64,000 nt of DNA from Tunicatimonas pelagia (lineage in GTDB: Bacteria; Bacteroidota; Bacteroidia; Cytophagales; Cyclobacteriaceae). The stretch spans positions 124,001 to 188,000 of the forward strand of contig NZ_CP120683.1 of NCBI RefSeq assembly GCF_030506325.1, written 5' to 3'. Position numbers and translations under genes: made by a program. This document shows positions 23,710-31,503 of this stretch, piece by piece. Each line of letters begins with the position of its first letter. Positions within the stretch are counted from its first letter, which is position 1. Under the pieces are notes generated by a model, which was not told where the DNA came from, ran no database searches, and worked only from the letters and a program-made list of their open reading frames with translations.

Positions 23710-26448
23710 ATGTACATCCCCCAATCAACCTACCGCTTACAGTTTCACGCCGACTTTAACCTGAGTCGCTTGCGAGATATTTTAGATTATCTGCAAGCGT
23801 TAGGGATTTCTACCGTATACGCCTCCCCTATTCTGGCCGCCCGGCTGGGCAGCACCCACGGCTACGATGTGATTGACCCACTTCAGATTAATCCTGAAAT
23901 AGGAACCGAAGCCGCGTTAACTGAGATTGCTGAAGAACTTCGGAAGCGGAATATTGGCTGGATTCAGGATATTGTACCTAACCACATGGCCTTCGATCCG
24001 GCTAACCCCTGGATTACCAGTCTGCTGGAACTGGGGCCTCGTTCTCCGTATTTCGAGCACTTCGACGTAGATTGGTGGAATGAGCACCCGGATAATTACG
24101 GTAAGCTAATGCTGCCCATATTAGGCGAATCGCTGACTAGCGTACTGGATTCTGATCAACTTCGGCTTTCTTTCGACGACTTGGGCTTGGCGGTTCGTTA
24201 TTACGAAAACCGAATACCGCTCAGCGCAGCTTCGTATACCGGAGTTCTTACCAACATTATTGACCAAACTAGTGATCCCGAAGATAAAGCGCAATTCACT
24301 AGGCTCCTAGTTGCTTTAGAACCATTCGCTCTAGACATTGCGGGTGCAGCCAACCCTGATGAGTGGCATCACTTCAAAAATCAGTGGCAAGATGTGTTCC
24401 TGAAAGATAAGTTTCGTTTAACGCTTACCGAAGCTATTGAGCAGCTTAACGATAATGATGCGTTTATTCAAGAATTGCTCGATAAGCAGCACTTTCGGTT
24501 GGTTTACTGGAAAAAAACTGAGCGAGAAATCTACTACCGCCGATTCTTCACCGTAAACGATCTTATCTGCCTCAACATGCAGAACCCTACCGTATTTGAT
24601 GATTATCATCAGTTGTTGAGCGCGCTCATTCAGAAAGATATTATTCAGGGCTTACGCATCGATCATGTTGATGGACTTTTTGATCCTACCCAGTACCTGG
24701 AACGACTGCGTAATTTAGTAGGCAGTGATACTTACTTAGTGGTAGAGAAAATTCTTGAGGAAGAAGAGGTAATTCCAAATGAGTGGCCTATTCAGGGAAC
24801 CACCGGCTACGATTTTTTGGTACAGGTGAACCGGTTTTTTAGTAGCTCCACGCAGTCCGATCAACTAAGCAAACTCTATCGGCTGTGGGAGCCTGAAGAG
24901 CGATCGTACACTGATATTGTATACGATAACAAAATGTTCATTTTTCGGGAGCGGATGCAGGGCGAACTGAATAATCTTTTTCGCTCGCTAGAAACACTCA
25001 AGATTATTCCCGAAGCAAACACAGCTTCTTCCGAAGAGTTGCAGGCAGCACTGGCTCATATGCTGGTGGCTTTTCCGGTTTACCGTATTTACGATAACCA
25101 GCTACCGCTCGCCGAAGAATCGCTTCAGTTGCTGGGTAAGATTTTTTCTGAAGCCCAAAATAAAGCTCCGCAGCTCTCAGCAGCATTTGATACGCTACGC
25201 GCTATTTTCAACGGAGTGCCCGATAAAAGTGAAGAGGTTAATAAAAATACCCTGTATTTTATTCAACGCTGCCAGCAATTTTCCGGGCCACTAGCGGCCA
25301 AAGGCATTGAAGATACTACTTTTTACCAGTATTATCGGCTGATTTCGCGCAACGAGGTAGGCGATAACCCCGATCACCTGGGAATGATCACTAATGAACT
25401 TCATCAGTGGTTGCAGTCGCGCTCTTTACTGACTATGAACGCCACGTCTACCCACGATACCAAACGCGGTGAAGATGCCCGCATCCGAATTAATACGCTG
25501 AGCGAACAGGTAGATGAATGGACGAAGTTGAGCACCAAGTGGAAGAATGACCATCGGCAGTACTGCACTGAAGTAGCCGGAAAGTGCTACCCTACCAATA
25601 ATGATGTTTACTTCGTCTATCAGACCTTAGTAGGAACCTACCCGTTTCATATCTCTCCGCTAGAAGACAATTATACCGAACGTCTAGGCAACTATTTGGA
25701 AAAAGCCGTCCGAGAAGGCAAGGCAAATACGAACTGGTCGTCACCCAATGCCGATTATGAGAAAAGTCTGGCGGACTTTACCAAAAGCATACTCAGCAAT
25801 GCTGACTTCCTGGCGGAGTTAACTGATTTTGCCCAACCACTGGCGCGTAAATCGGTAACGTATTCTTTAGGTCAGACCGTACTAAAAGCAATGGCTCCGG
25901 GTGTACCCGACATTTACCAAGGAACCGAGTTTTGGGATTTAAGCATGGTTGACCCCGATAATCGCCGTCCGGTAGATTACTCCGCCCGCAGGCTTTTACT
26001 TGAGCAGTTTTCTCAAGACTCCGACACCTTATCGCAAGCCCGACAGTTAATCGCTAACCCTGATGATCCGGCGATTAAAATGTATACGCTCTACCACAGT
26101 TTGCAACTACGAAAGCGATGGCCCGCGCTATTCGCGGAGAGCTATTATCAACCACTGAAAGTTACCGGAAAGTATGCAGCTCACGTATTGGCGTTCTTGC
26201 GTCGCCACCAAGATCGTTTCGTACTCGTCGTCATTCCCCGGGAAGTTATTCAACTACTATCCGAAGACTCATACTTCCTGCTCGGGGCACAATGGGAAGA
26301 TACGGAGGTAGCTATACCGGAGCTTCCGGCTGGTTTCTGGCGCCATGAGTTCACTGGCGAGATTGTTCACCGTTCGGAAACATCTCTTCCAATTTCTGCT
26401 ATCTTGCAACATTTCCCGATTGCTATTCTAACTAACCAACAATCATGA
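23710..26448 (+). CDS. treY: Malto-oligosyltrehalose synthase
   Basis: The 912-residue GH13 enzyme converts the reducing-end alpha-1,4 bond of maltodextrin to the alpha,alpha-1,1 bond of trehalose. The N-terminus PQSTYRLQFHADFNL is highly typical, followed by YASPILAARLGSTHGYDV, IVPNHMAFDPANPW, the nucleophile segment LRIDHVDGLFDP, VVEKILEEEE and TSTHDTKRGEDAR. The length is slightly above the usual 720-900. The stop overlaps the malQ start (ATGA at 26445-26448), showing translational coupling. Confidence 0.93.
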   Translation: MYIPQSTYRLQFHADFNLSRLRDILDYLQALGISTVYASPILAARLGSTHGYDVIDPLQINPEIGTEAALTEIAEELRKRNIGWIQDIVPNHMAFDPANPWITSLLELGPRSPYFEHFDVDWWNEHPDNYGKLMLPILGESLTSVLDSDQLRLSFDDLGLAVRYYENRIPLSAASYTGVLTNIIDQTSDPEDKAQFTRLLVALEPFALDIAGAANPDEWHHFKNQWQDVFLKDKFRLTLTEAIEQLNDNDAFIQELLDKQHFRLVYWKKTEREIYYRRFFTVNDLICLNMQNPTVFDDYHQLLSALIQKDIIQGLRIDHVDGLFDPTQYLERLRNLVGSDTYLVVEKILEEEEVIPNEWPIQGTTGYDFLVQVNRFFSSSTQSDQLSKLYRLWEPEERSYTDIVYDNKMFIFRERMQGELNNLFRSLETLKIIPEANTASSEELQAALAHMLVAFPVYRIYDNQLPLAEESLQLLGKIFSEAQNKAPQLSAAFDTLRAIFNGVPDKSEEVNKNTLYFIQRCQQFSGPLAAKGIEDTTFYQYYRLISRNEVGDNPDHLGMITNELHQWLQSRSLLTMNATSTHDTKRGEDARIRINTLSEQVDEWTKLSTKWKNDHRQYCTEVAGKCYPTNNDVYFVYQTLVGTYPFHISPLEDNYTERLGNYLEKAVREGKANTNWSSPNADYEKSLADFTKSILSNADFLAELTDFAQPLARKSVTYSLGQTVLKAMAPGVPDIYQGTEFWDLSMVDPDNRRPVDYSARRLLLEQFSQDSDTLSQARQLIANPDDPAIKMYTLYHSLQLRKRWPALFAESYYQPLKVTGKYAAHVLAFLRRHQDRFVLVVIPREVIQLLSEDSYFLLGAQWEDTEVAIPELPAGFWRHEFTGEIVHRSETSLPISAILQHFPIAILTNQQS

Positions 26449-28019
26449 TAACCCAACGGCGGAGTGGCGTCTTACTTCATATTACTTCATTACCTTCGGA
26501 ACACGGCATTGGGAACTTAGGCCCCGAAGCCTACCGCTTTGCTGACTTTATGCAGCGCAGCGGGCTTACCTACTGGCAAATCCTTCCGCTAAATCCGGTA
26601 GATCAAGGCAGTGGTTACTCACCCTACAGTGGCCTTTCTGCCTTCGCGGGTAATCCCTTGCTCATCAGCCCGGAGCTACTAGTGAAAGACCGTCTGTTGC
26701 GAAAAGAAGAAGCAGCAGTCTCTACCCGTTTTCGGGCGGATCAAGTAGATTTTAAGAAAGTAGTGCCCGCCATTCGTGCGTGGCTCGACTTGGCGTTTAC
26801 CCGATTTGCCCGCAGTAAAAGCAAGCGTCTACGCCAAGCCTACGAGCAGTTTTGCATGTACGAGGCCGATTGGTTGGATGACTTCGCTGACTTCACGGCT
26901 TTTCGCCAGCACTTCGGGGGCAAGAGCTGGGAAAAATGGCCATCAGAAATTCGTGATCGAGATGTGTTGGCGATGGATGAGCTAAAGACAAAAGTGCGAA
27001 AGGGTATCGATCAGACCAAGTTTGAACAGTTCATCTTTTTTCGTCAGTGGAATACGCTCAAAGTCTATTGTCAAAAAAAGGGGGTTAAGTTTTTAGGTGA
27101 TATTCCGTTTTACGTAGGCTACGACAGTGCCGATGTGTGGGCGCATCAGGAGATATTTAAACTCAAAAAGTCTAAGCTGCCCAAGACCGTCGCGGGAGTG
27201 CCTCCCGATTACTTTAGTGAAACCGGGCAGCTCTGGGGTATGCCTATATTCAACTGGAAGGAGCTGCAAAAGAAAAACTACCACTGGTGGATGCACCGGG
27301 TCAGTCATAACTTAGCCATGTTTGATCTGGTTCGACTAGATCATTTCCGAGCCTTCTCTGCTTTCTGGGAGGTAAATGCTTCCGAAAAAACTGCCATTAA
27401 CGGTAAATGGAAAAAGGGACCGGCCGACAAATTTTTTAGACGCCTAAAAAAGAAGCACCGAAAGCTACCAATTATTGCCGAAGACTTGGGCGATATTGAC
27501 CAACCCGTGCATGATCTGATGAGTGAGTTTGGTTTGCCCGGCATGAAGGTACTACACTTTGCTTTCGGCCCCGGTATGCCCAAGAGTGGCTATATTCCTC
27601 ATCATCATGTGCCCAACACAATTGTGTACACTGGAACCCACGACAATAACACGAGCCGGGGCTGGTTTAAACGCCTGAGGGTAACTGACCAAAATAATGT
27701 ATCCAGCTATTTGCAGCAGCCGGTAACGGAACAAAACGCGGCTTACCTACTAAGCTGCTTAGCGATGCAATCGGTGGGCAAACTCTGTGTTATTCCTATG
27801 CAGGATTTTCTAAACCTAGGAGAAGAAGCTATTATGAATCGCCCTTCTACTCCGAGCGGCAACTGGGGCTGGCGCATGAAACCCGATGCCATCACCACTC
27901 CCCTAGCCCGGCAGATAAAAAAAATGAACCAGCTCTACGACCGTCTACCGGAACCCATAGTGCTAAAGAAAACCCCTCGTAAGTCGGCCAAGAAAAAAGC
28001 AAAAGCGACTGATTCTTGA
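26445..28019 (+). CDS. malQ: 4-alpha-glucanotransferase (amylomaltase)
   Basis: The 524-residue GH77 enzyme disproportionates maltodextrins. Motifs are RRSGVLLHITSLPSEHGIGN, YWQILPLNP, YSGLSAFAGNPLLIS, VRLDHFRAF with the nucleophile Asp, IAEDLGDI with the acid Glu, and YTGTHDNNT. It ends in a Lys-rich tail (KKTPRKSAKKKAK). It overlaps treY by 4 bp and is the last gene of the trehalose operon, where it can rebuild glucan chains long enough for TreY and recycle short maltodextrins. Confidence 0.93.
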   Translation: MITQRRSGVLLHITSLPSEHGIGNLGPEAYRFADFMQRSGLTYWQILPLNPVDQGSGYSPYSGLSAFAGNPLLISPELLVKDRLLRKEEAAVSTRFRADQVDFKKVVPAIRAWLDLAFTRFARSKSKRLRQAYEQFCMYEADWLDDFADFTAFRQHFGGKSWEKWPSEIRDRDVLAMDELKTKVRKGIDQTKFEQFIFFRQWNTLKVYCQKKGVKFLGDIPFYVGYDSADVWAHQEIFKLKKSKLPKTVAGVPPDYFSETGQLWGMPIFNWKELQKKNYHWWMHRVSHNLAMFDLVRLDHFRAFSAFWEVNASEKTAINGKWKKGPADKFFRRLKKKHRKLPIIAEDLGDIDQPVHDLMSEFGLPGMKVLHFAFGPGMPKSGYIPHHHVPNTIVYTGTHDNNTSRGWFKRLRVTDQNNVSSYLQQPVTEQNAAYLLSCLAMQSVGKLCVIPMQDFLNLGEEAIMNRPSTPSGNWGWRMKPDAITTPLARQIKKMNQLYDRLPEPIVLKKTPRKSAKKKAKATDS

Positions 28020-28203
28020 ATGTCAATCAACGGCTCACAGTCCACGGTCAACAGTCTATAGTCCACAATGGTCATTCGTCCTTTGTCGCTAGTCATTGGT
28101 TGGTCATTAGTCATTGCTAATTGCTCACTGCACATTGTTCATTGCTGATTGCTCCCCGCCAACAATCCATTATCACCCCTTTCATATTTTCACTGCTAAT
28201 TCC
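28020..28203. repeat. Spacer of degenerate AGTCCA- and ATTGCT-type words
   Basis: Between the convergent malQ and beta-helix genes, the first half carries CACAGTCCACGGTCAACAG and similar AGTCCACA words. The second half carries GTCATTAGTCATTGCTAATTGC-like words with a short period. No ORF is supported. The same word families occur at 13981-14038 and in the permease spacers. Confidence 0.65.
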
Positions 28204-29859
28204 TCACTGCTCAGTAATTACTTTCACTCCCTTGAACATAAACGGGTTATCGCTGAGCCTCAACTTCTGGCCGCTAGCAATAGTAACATTCTTGAGAATT
28301 ACTTCTTGTGTTTTGACGTAGGGAAACTTCTCTCGGTAAGAATTGTCCGTCATCTCCGGGTTAAAATCGGCAAAAATAGCCGGCCCCGGGTAGTCTTCTG
28401 GGTGATTAGAGTCGTCGATGTGAAGATTCTCGATAGTAATTCGTTGGGGCATGTAGCAAACGTATCCGAAATTATGCTGACCAGTATAGTGGCCACTGAT
28501 TAGACTAGCGGTGCTTGGTCTACCGCCATTGGGCACAAACACACAGTCCCGAATTACAAATTCGCCTTGCCAGGTACTGCCGTAGTCGGGGCGTAGGTTA
28601 ATAAGACTTCTACCTCGGATGGTGCTATTCTCTACGGTGAAGGTTCCCGTACCAATGGCATTAATGCCCATATGCCCCAGCGTAGAATTGCGGATGGTAG
28701 CATTGGCCACCCCCATATGGGCATCGAACCGAGAAAGGGTGCAGCTATCGTAGAGCAGATTCTTGCAGTAATTTGATCCTAAAATTCCCCAGTAAGTACG
28801 GTCATTAATGTCATTAGTCTGGCTACAGTTTACAAACGATACATTCAGCGCGCGAGTGACCGAAAGATCGTAGGAACCCATTGAGACGAGCTTCCCGGCT
28901 CGGCCAATAGTTCGGTAGGTTTTATGTCCGGTTAGGATGGTATTCTGAACCGTGACGTGCGAGCAGTCGCGAATATTGAGAAAACCACCGTAGGGTGCTC
29001 CATGTTCGCCTTCGCCCGTAATGCGATGCTCTAATTGGTCTACCAGCACATTAGAACGCCTGATGGCTATATTCCGACTGTAGTAGGTGTACTTGGACTC
29101 TGCCTGATTGGCAATGGTAGTAAAACGTCCTCCGGTAATACGTAACGTATCTTCATCAATAGGCAGTGCGGTGATCTCCGTAATCTGATCAAAACTCCAA
29201 ATAATCGGAGTGTTTATGTCCACATTACCATCTTTATCAACAACGAAGATATCCGTCTGAGGGGCACCATTGTTTTGATTTAGCCCGTAGCGGATATACC
29301 GTCGTACGGTAGAATCAGTAACCGTAATCAAGCAGGGCTCTGGCAGGGAAATAGTAATTTTTGCTTGATTCTTTTTCAGAGAGTTGATCCCAGTAGGGTT
29401 GAATGCTTGCTTACTAGAACTAACCATAAAGATCGAGGCTTCACGGTTTTGCACCTCAGTATCATCAATAATGAAGGCGGCTGTACCAAAATCAGTATCG
29501 GTTTGGATAACTGCAGTTCGCTCCTTACCACCAATGTAATAAGTAGCTTCTTCGTTGGCCTTCACGCGTAAGTTATGTTGATTGGCAAATGCGTGGGTCG
29601 CCACAATGGCATCCATATCATCGGTTTTACCATCGCCTTGGGCACCAAAATCACGATAACTAACGAGTCCGGCAGTTTTAAACTTAGCTGCATCTTTCGG
29701 CGATACATTCACCTGCAACGCTCCGCTTTTACTGGTGTGTACTTTTGTTTTCTTCTTTTCAGAAGTAATCACTACATTTTCAGAGGGGTTGCCCGTTTGG
29801 CCCACTGCTACCACTACACTGGTTAGCAGGAAGAAAAATAAGAGGCAGTATTTCATCAT
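28204..29859 (-). CDS. Exported right-handed beta-helix protein (pectate-lyase-3-like)
   Basis: The frame extends to 30015, but the ATG pair at 29859/29856 starts a good signal peptide (MMKYCLLFFFLLTSVVVAVGQ), so 551 residues are annotated. An N-terminal VSYRDFGAQGDGKTDDMDAI segment is the hallmark of the pectate-lyase-3 / GH28-like beta-helix start. Then come many short strands of the NSTIRGRSLINLR type that form the parallel helix. Such proteins bind or cleave polysaccharides, but the catalytic residues are not certain and the substrate is unknown. It is monocistronic and convergent with malQ. Confidence 0.75.
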   Translation of the reverse strand: MMKYCLLFFFLLTSVVVAVGQTGNPSENVVITSEKKKTKVHTSKSGALQVNVSPKDAAKFKTAGLVSYRDFGAQGDGKTDDMDAIVATHAFANQHNLRVKANEEATYYIGGKERTAVIQTDTDFGTAAFIIDDTEVQNREASIFMVSSSKQAFNPTGINSLKKNQAKITISLPEPCLITVTDSTVRRYIRYGLNQNNGAPQTDIFVVDKDGNVDINTPIIWSFDQITEITALPIDEDTLRITGGRFTTIANQAESKYTYYSRNIAIRRSNVLVDQLEHRITGEGEHGAPYGGFLNIRDCSHVTVQNTILTGHKTYRTIGRAGKLVSMGSYDLSVTRALNVSFVNCSQTNDINDRTYWGILGSNYCKNLLYDSCTLSRFDAHMGVANATIRNSTLGHMGINAIGTGTFTVENSTIRGRSLINLRPDYGSTWQGEFVIRDCVFVPNGGRPSTASLISGHYTGQHNFGYVCYMPQRITIENLHIDDSNHPEDYPGPAIFADFNPEMTDNSYREKFPYVKTQEVILKNVTIASGQKLRLSDNPFMFKGVKVITEQ

Positions 29860-30075
29860 AAGTGTAGATAGCTGGTTGTTGAGTGAATCGTATGACAAAC
29901 TGATCATTCTCGCGCACAAACGCAAAATACGATCTCGCTGGCGATAAAGAAAGCCCAGCTCATCGGATATTGCCACCCTCAATAAAATCGGGAGTAATCG
30001 GCTAAACGTCGACAATGCTTATTATCAGGCCAAGGGGTTAGTACCCTGTAAAGTAAACAATTATACATTTTAAAT
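29860..30075. other. Gene-free upstream region of the beta-helix gene
   Basis: This is the likely promoter region of the minus-strand beta-helix gene. No small ORF or RNA gene was recognised. It forms the left part of a 714-bp gene-free interval that also holds two inverted-repeat elements and the conserved leader element. Confidence 0.4.
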
Positions 30076-30200
30076 GTCATTGCGAGCGTTCTACGCTGGA
30101 TGAGGAACGAGCATGGCAATCTTGCACTACGGCGAGCGGTACGTGAGATTGCGGCATCGGCCGTCCGACACGCTGCTCATTCTTCACAGCTCGCAATGAC
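30076..30200. mobile_element. 125-bp MITE/REP-like element with GTCATTGCGAGC termini
   Basis: GTCATTGCGAGC (30076-30087) and its exact complement GCTCGCAATGAC (30189-30200) bound a GC-richer block with internal words such as GGAACGAGCATGGCAATC. Repeats that start with GTCATTGCGAG are dispersed in many bacterial genomes. No coding capacity. Only one copy is in this window. Confidence 0.65.
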
Positions 30201-30243
30201 GGCACTAACACAGCATACAGAAACTTATTTTACAGTGTAGTTA

Positions 30244-30383
30244 GTAAGCAGTAAGACAAAATACGTTATGCATTTTCCCCCGCGCCGTGTAGGCTTTTTT
30301 AAAGGAGGTAGGGGATTTCTAGCATTTATTTTTCCTATTCAGCCAAATAGCTATCATCAATTTGATCTTGTCTTACTGCTTAC
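30244..30383. mobile_element. 140-bp element with 16-bp perfect terminal inverted repeats
   Basis: GTAAGCAGTAAGACAA (30244-30259) and its exact complement (30368-30383) enclose a non-coding AT-rich core. It is 43 bp from the previous element. The size and structure fit a MITE, but no clear target-site duplication is seen. A large hairpin-forming RNA is the alternative. Confidence 0.55.
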
Positions 30384-30496
30384 GTAGTGTTATCATAAGT
30401 AAAAAATGAAGTTTGACACATGTTCGCAAAGTAGTGCGTGTCTGTGACCAAGAAAAAAAACAGGCCGATTAAAAAAAATATTTTTTTTTAGAAGAA

Positions 30497-30547
30497 GCAG
30501 TTACGTTCGGTCTACCCACAGCGACATAGGGGCATTAAAAGCATTTT
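30497..30547 (+). promoter_or_regulatory. Conserved 51-nt leader element, copy B
   Basis: The block begins GCAGTTACGTT, contains GCGACATAGGGGCAT and is preceded by a run of T. It matches copy A at 42 of 51 positions without gaps and in the same orientation to the downstream gene. Its end forms TTAAAA-GCAT-TTTTAA (30535-30550), at the same place as the different hairpin of copy A. The element ends 26 nt before the ATG of the beta-hydroxylase gene. Confidence 0.65.
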
Positions 30548-30573
30548 TAAAACCAATTTAACGAGATAACAAA

Positions 30574-31161
30574 ATGAAGTACTTTAAGCGCATCAAACAG
30601 AACATCCCTACCCAGCCTTTTTTAGATCAAATAAATTCCATTGAGGATGCCTGGGCTGGCTCGACCGGACGCCAAGATAAAATAGCAGTACAACGCGAAG
30701 CGCTTGCCATCCCCCTACGTGGCTTGAGAAAATCGGCCATTGGTGATAGAAAGCGTCGGGATGTACACGAAAGCCGATGGACTACTGGCAGTCAACAGTA
30801 CCCTCTCTTTGTTGAGTTTCTAAACAACTTTGCCCAAGAACGAAATGAAATTTTGGGACGGGCTAAGGTCGTCTGTTTACCCGCTGGTAAGCAGGTATAC
30901 CCGCACATTGATCGGGGTGAATACTATCGCGTTCGTAATCGTTATCATTTTGTTTTGCACTCAAGCCTGGGGTCCTGGATGAAAACGGGTGATGAAGAAG
31001 TACGTATGCAGGAAGGTGAGCTATGGTGGTTTGATAACAATCAAATGCACGAAGCCCGCAACGATGGCGATCAGGATCGTATCCACGTGATTTTTGATAT
31101 GCTGCCAGCTGAACTGGAGGAGGAAGTATTCGGAGCGCAAAGCAGTAGTCTGGCATCCTGA
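30574..31161 (+). CDS. Aspartyl/asparaginyl beta-hydroxylase-domain protein
   Basis: The 195-residue protein has the cupin-type double-stranded beta-helix of the Asp/Asn beta-hydroxylase family: YPHIDRGEYYRVRNRYHFVLH with the His-x-Asp iron ligands, then GELWWFDNNQMHEARNDG with the distal His, and DRIHVIFDM with the 2-oxoglutarate-binding Arg. It should be an Fe(II)/2-oxoglutarate oxygenase. The target is unknown: the relatives modify peptides or amino acids. It appears monocistronic. Its leader shares the 51-nt element with the P-loop NTPase gene 28 kb away. Confidence 0.8.
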   Translation: MKYFKRIKQNIPTQPFLDQINSIEDAWAGSTGRQDKIAVQREALAIPLRGLRKSAIGDRKRRDVHESRWTTGSQQYPLFVEFLNNFAQERNEILGRAKVVCLPAGKQVYPHIDRGEYYRVRNRYHFVLHSSLGSWMKTGDEEVRMQEGELWWFDNNQMHEARNDGDQDRIHVIFDMLPAELEEEVFGAQSSSLAS

Positions 31162-31377
31162 AAAAATATCTAATCACAGAAAGTGAAATATCAAATGAGA
31201 CTCCTTTGTTGTTCACCCAGATGTCGGTCGCGGTGATCCAAAGGAGCCTCTCTTCCATCATCTGGGAGATCCAGGATATTTATGGATAATTAGTTAACAA
31301 AATCACTCAGCTAGCAGTCAAACCCAGAGCAACTAGGTCTAGAAAAATAGTATCCTAGCTCGTTTAGCTACCACTCA
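31162..31377. other. Gene-free region between the beta-hydroxylase and permease genes
   Basis: Downstream of the beta-hydroxylase gene no ORF or RNA gene was recognised. ATTTGATATTTCACTTTC-type words on the minus strand are not convincing as a promoter. The conserved permease upstream element begins right after it. Confidence 0.35.
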
Positions 31378-31438
31378 CTGCACTCTGGCGGTCGTTGACT
31401 GCAAAATGATAGTTTTTCCGAGACTCATTAGATAGTTT
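31378..31438 (+). promoter_or_regulatory. 61-nt upstream element shared by permease genes 1 and 5 (copy 1)
   Basis: The block starts CTGCACTCTGGCGGTCGTTG and continues ACTGCAAAATGATAG. It aligns without gaps to 41879-41939 with 48 of 61 positions identical. The longest conserved cores are GCGGTCGTT and ACTGCAAAA. It ends 65 bp before the start at 31504. It is probably a promoter or regulator-binding region that defines the first transcription unit of the permease array. Confidence 0.6.
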
Positions 31439-31439
31439 A

Positions 31440-31503
31440 GATGATGGGTAATGATTGTGAATAATGAACGATGAAAAGCATTACTCATCCATCATTAGTC
31501 ATT
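31440..31503. repeat. Imperfect hairpin before permease gene 1
   Basis: GATGATGGGTAATGATTG on the left can pair imperfectly with CATTACTCATCCATCATT on the right, with AATGAACGATG words between. It is the shortest of the permease spacers of this type and ends at the ATG of 31504. Confidence 0.5.

Noticed and set aside
28114-28503. Plus-strand ORFs after malQ
   Set aside because: They start in the degenerate repeat spacer and run antisense into the beta-helix gene, with no domain signal.
30241-30390. Small structured RNA in the 140-bp inverted-repeat element
   Set aside because: The 16-bp terminal repeats are better explained as a MITE-like element, and no promoter or known RNA motif was identified. 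It remains an alternative in that entry.
30863-31261. Minus-strand ORF of 132 codons over the beta-hydroxylase gene
   Set aside because: It overlaps the motif-rich beta-hydroxylase frame and shows no domain; treated as a shadow ORF.
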